The position numbers and the translations under genes are program-made. Shown here in pieces: positions 5,529-7,029 of a stretch of DNA of 7,029 nt. Within the stretch, counting starts at the first letter, position 1. Each line of letters opens with the position of its first letter. The stretch is from assembly GCA_021781255.1 (NCBI GenBank), contig JAJXXG010000633.1:1-7029 (forward strand), written 5' to 3'. The stretch comes from Acidobacteriota bacterium (lineage in GTDB: Bacteria > Acidobacteriota > Terriglobia > Terriglobales > Acidobacteriaceae). The notes under the pieces are model-generated. The model searched no databases, was not told the DNA's origin, and saw only the letters and a list, made by a program, of their open reading frames with translations.

Positions 5529-5885
5529 TTACATGGACATGTTGGCTGGCATCGCCGGCTTGATCTCCTGGACAGCTTCAACCGTCACCGTGTCTCTATC
5601 GAGCGCGCCCTCAATGCGCACGCGCTTACCGGCGAACGGAGCTACTGCCTGCAGCTTCCCATCCAGGTTGTAGATCTTGTTCCTGGTGACGAGCACGTAG
5701 TGGGAGTTGTTCCGGATACATTCTTCGACACACTGTGCGGGTGTCTTGCCGGTTGCCATGTGCTTTCTGCCGCACATGGAGTCGCTAATCACTCCTTCGA
5801 GAGGCTGAGACGCATAGACCCGCGAAACAGCGGGGGAAATTACGATCGCGAGGACAGCGAGAGCGGGTATGAGATTCTTCTTCAC
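5529..5885 (-). CDS. Secreted DUF5818-like small Cys/His protein
   Basis: The 118-aa precursor begins with GTG 5885, supported by AAGGAG 6 nt upstream. Residues 1-26 are a signal peptide (MKKNLIPALAVLAIVISPAV, cut near VYASQ). The mature domain (29-108) starts LEGVISDSMCGRKH and carries Cys38, His42, Cys52 and Cys56 in the pattern CX3H...CX3C, then YVLVTRNKIYNL and a beta-rich tail with AGKRVRIEGALD. The end, AMPANMSM, is Met-rich. I associate this fold with DUF5818-type acidobacterial proteins, from memory. About 30 of roughly 80 positions match the C-terminal domain of the kinase-like protein at 1259-2641, so the two are paralogous modules in one locus. Metal or thiol binding in the periplasm is plausible but unproven. 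Gaps of 85 and 89 bp to its neighbours allow co-transcription. Confidence 0.9.
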   Translation of the reverse strand: MKKNLIPALAVLAIVISPAVSRVYASQPLEGVISDSMCGRKHMATGKTPAQCVEECIRNNSHYVLVTRNKIYNLDGKLQAVAPFAGKRVRIEGALDRDTVTVEAVQEIKPAMPANMSM

Positions 5886-5891
5886 TTGATT

Positions 5892-5897
5892 CTCCTT
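5892..5897 (-). promoter_or_regulatory. Ribosome binding site supporting a GTG start
   Basis: AAGGAG on the minus strand lies 6 nt before GTG 5885. It establishes the non-ATG start and the MKK-type signal peptide of the DUF5818-like protein. Confidence 0.75.
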
Positions 5898-5970
5898 GAG
5901 GTTCGTGGGGTTGTGCGATGCGGTTCAATGGTTGACGAACATGCGCGTACCTGGAATTCATTTGTTTTTT

Positions 5971-6489
5971 TCATTGCTGAGCCAGTTTCGTGACCGTCTG
6001 CGCAATGTCGTGCGCCATGACGGTCAGAGCTTGCTGGGTTTGCTGATGCGGAATCTCGACAAGGTTGCATCGATTCGCATGCCCCGCAGCTTCGGATGAC
6101 TCGAAATCCATGGAGCTTCGGCAGCGGCCGCAAATGACCGCCCCATCCTGCACCTGGTTCGAGCGCCGTTCGCGATAACAGAACCGGCAGGCTGCCACTG
6201 CCACATGAACAATCTGGCCCTGTGTTCGCTCGACGACGAACTGTACATTGTGCCCGGAAACGGTCGTCTGGAACAGATGCAGCCGATTCATAGGCAGTCC
6301 GGCCACGTCGAGATGAAGATCCCGCCCTGCCGCAAGCTTTTGCGGATGCCCGGACGAGAACGCTTTCACCATCACCAGAGCCGTCAAGAGAAGAGGCACG
6401 GCGAGAAACGCCAGCACGGGCCACAAGACATGCCACTGTTTGCGAAGGGAACTGTCTGTGGATCTGGTCCTGATTCGATGATGACTCAT
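5971..6489 (-). CDS. Membrane-anchored DUF2318-like Cys-rich protein
   Basis: The 172-aa protein starts at ATG 6489, which has a perfect AAGGAGG 8 nt upstream; an in-frame ATG at 6522 has no comparable site. Residues 1-19 are basic and His-rich; residues 20-42 form one membrane helix, leaving a periplasmic domain. There, VVERTQGQIVHVAVAACRFC gives Cys101 and Cys104, GAVICGRC gives Cys120 and Cys123, and ANRCNLVEIP gives Cys141. This order (AcxxC, then viCxxC, then a Cys-Asn followed by an IP motif) matches my recollection of DUF2318, proposed to bind a metal or iron-sulphur centre and found beside periplasmic iron-uptake genes (P19/FTR1-type) in other bacteria. No such uptake genes are visible here. 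It follows the lytic transglycosylase by 45 bp and may share its transcript. Confidence 0.85.
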   Translation of the reverse strand: MSHHRIRTRSTDSSLRKQWHVLWPVLAFLAVPLLLTALVMVKAFSSGHPQKLAAGRDLHLDVAGLPMNRLHLFQTTVSGHNVQFVVERTQGQIVHVAVAACRFCYRERRSNQVQDGAVICGRCRSSMDFESSEAAGHANRCNLVEIPHQQTQQALTVMAHDIAQTVTKLAQQ

Positions 6490-6497
6490 CCGGTTCG

Positions 6498-6504
6498 CCT
6501 CCTT
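6498..6504 (-). promoter_or_regulatory. Consensus ribosome binding site selecting the start at 6489
   Basis: AAGGAGG on the minus strand, 8 nt before ATG 6489, matches the anti-Shine-Dalgarno core fully and favours the 172-residue product over one starting at 6522. Confidence 0.8.
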
Positions 6505-6534
6505 GTTCAGGCGTGCTCGCAAAACTTGAACTCT

Positions 6535-7029
6535 TCATTCAGCACTCGTTTCATGCGTCAGGGCTTTCGCATCGCTTCGATTGCTGCCTGCTGCAATGGC
6601 AAAGACTGTTCCGGCACTCTGCTCCCAACGCATTGCGGCTTGCATCGCTGTCGTAGAGTTCTTCAATCGCGTGACGGCGGCAAAAACTGCCGGGACGTAC
6701 TGCCTCGTTTCGACGGGCAGCAGCCTCAGTGAACTGAGGATATTGAAGTCGCTGCTTCGACTACGATCGATGGCCCGCTGAAGATTCATCTCGCCGGTGT
6801 TGTACGCCGCAAGCGCCAGCGGCCAGGAGCCAAACTCGGAATAGAGATCGCGGAGATAGCCGGCGGCAGCACGTGTCGATTTTTCGATATCGAGACGGTC
6901 GTCCTCGCTCGTGTCCACGATCAAACCATAGCGGCGGGCGGTGTCCGGCATGAGCTGCCAAATCCCGCGGGCGCCTTTGGGAGAAAGCGCCATGGGATCT
7001 CCGTCGCTTTCGACAAGAACCACCGCGGC
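6535..7029 (-). CDS. MltD-like lytic transglycosylase (SLT domain), 5' end outside window
   Basis: The frame is open to the window end, so only the last 164 residues are seen. They begin AAVVLVESDGDPMALSPKGA, where the Glu of VES aligns with the catalytic acid of family-23 lytic transglycosylases; GIWQLMPDTARRYGL, the DDRLDIEKSTRAAAGYL helix and WPLALAAYNTGE are the other SLT motifs. LPVETRQYVPAVFAA is typical of the MltD branch. The enzyme cuts the MurNAc-GlcNAc bond of peptidoglycan and forms 1,6-anhydro-MurNAc. No LysM repeat follows the catalytic domain: the last 45 or so residues are Ala/Ser/Thr-rich. The missing N-terminus should hold the signal peptide. The DUF2318-like gene starts 45 bp after the stop, so an operon is likely; local cell-wall opening to place envelope proteins is one possible link. 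Confidence 0.93.
   Translation of the reverse strand, partial: AAVVLVESDGDPMALSPKGARGIWQLMPDTARRYGLIVDTSEDDRLDIEKSTRAAAGYLRDLYSEFGSWPLALAAYNTGEMNLQRAIDRSRSSDFNILSSLRLLPVETRQYVPAVFAAVTRLKNSTTAMQAAMRWEQSAGTVFAIAAGSNRSDAKALTHETSAE

Noticed and set aside
5901..5940. GTTCGT/ACGAAC inverted repeat between the DUF2318-like and DUF5818-like genes
   Set aside because: The 6-bp arms are separated by 28 bases, which is within chance for this length of sequence.
5961..5972. Run of T just after the DUF2318-like gene as a terminator tail
   Set aside because: On the transcribed minus strand it reads as an A-tract, and no hairpin precedes it in the right orientation.
5882..6538. 218-codon minus-strand ORF
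   Set aside because: It is a shifted frame across the DUF2318-like gene; the other frame carries the membrane helix, ordered Cys pairs and a perfect ribosome site.

Overview
The window comes from a GC-rich, Gram-negative bacterium. It encodes an outer-membrane beta-barrel, a lipoprotein with a canonical lipobox, exported c-type cytochromes and a periplasmic lytic transglycosylase. The gene set (DUF4382/DUF5666-type lipoprotein, small secreted GVISDSMCG proteins resembling DUF5818, cytidylate-kinase-like proteins with BON domains) suggests an Acidobacteriota member, perhaps Solibacter/Bryobacter-like. This is inference from recalled family distribution; no search was run.

Every supported gene lies on the minus strand, so transcription runs from high to low coordinates. 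In that order: the 3' part of an MltD-like lytic transglycosylase (7029-6535); a membrane-anchored DUF2318-like Cys-rich protein (6489-5971); a secreted 118-aa DUF5818-like protein (5885-5529); a secreted Cys/Met-rich small protein (5439-5038); an outer-membrane barrel with an N-terminal CXXCH haem motif (4830-3526); a diheme cytochrome c 22 bp behind it (3503-2901); a 259-bp stretch with a hairpin and two weak small-ORF candidates; a multidomain kinase-like/BON/transmembrane/DUF5818-like protein (2641-1259); a highly structured 281-bp intergenic region; and a Met-rich lipoprotein cut by the window start (977-1).

The common theme is envelope redox or metal chemistry: four CXXC or CXXCH proteins, two copies of one Cys/His domain, a CC...HCPMM protein and a lipoprotein with about 11% Met. 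The barrel and diheme cytochrome look like an electron-transfer pair. The most unusual item is the 460-aa protein that joins a cytoplasmic nucleotide-kinase-like domain with a degenerate P-loop, through a BON domain and one membrane segment, to a predicted periplasmic copy of the domain secreted by the 5885-5529 gene. It could be a transmembrane sensor or regulator, but that is a hypothesis.

No tRNA, rRNA, CRISPR array, insertion sequence or phage gene was seen. The plus strand carries only shadow ORFs.
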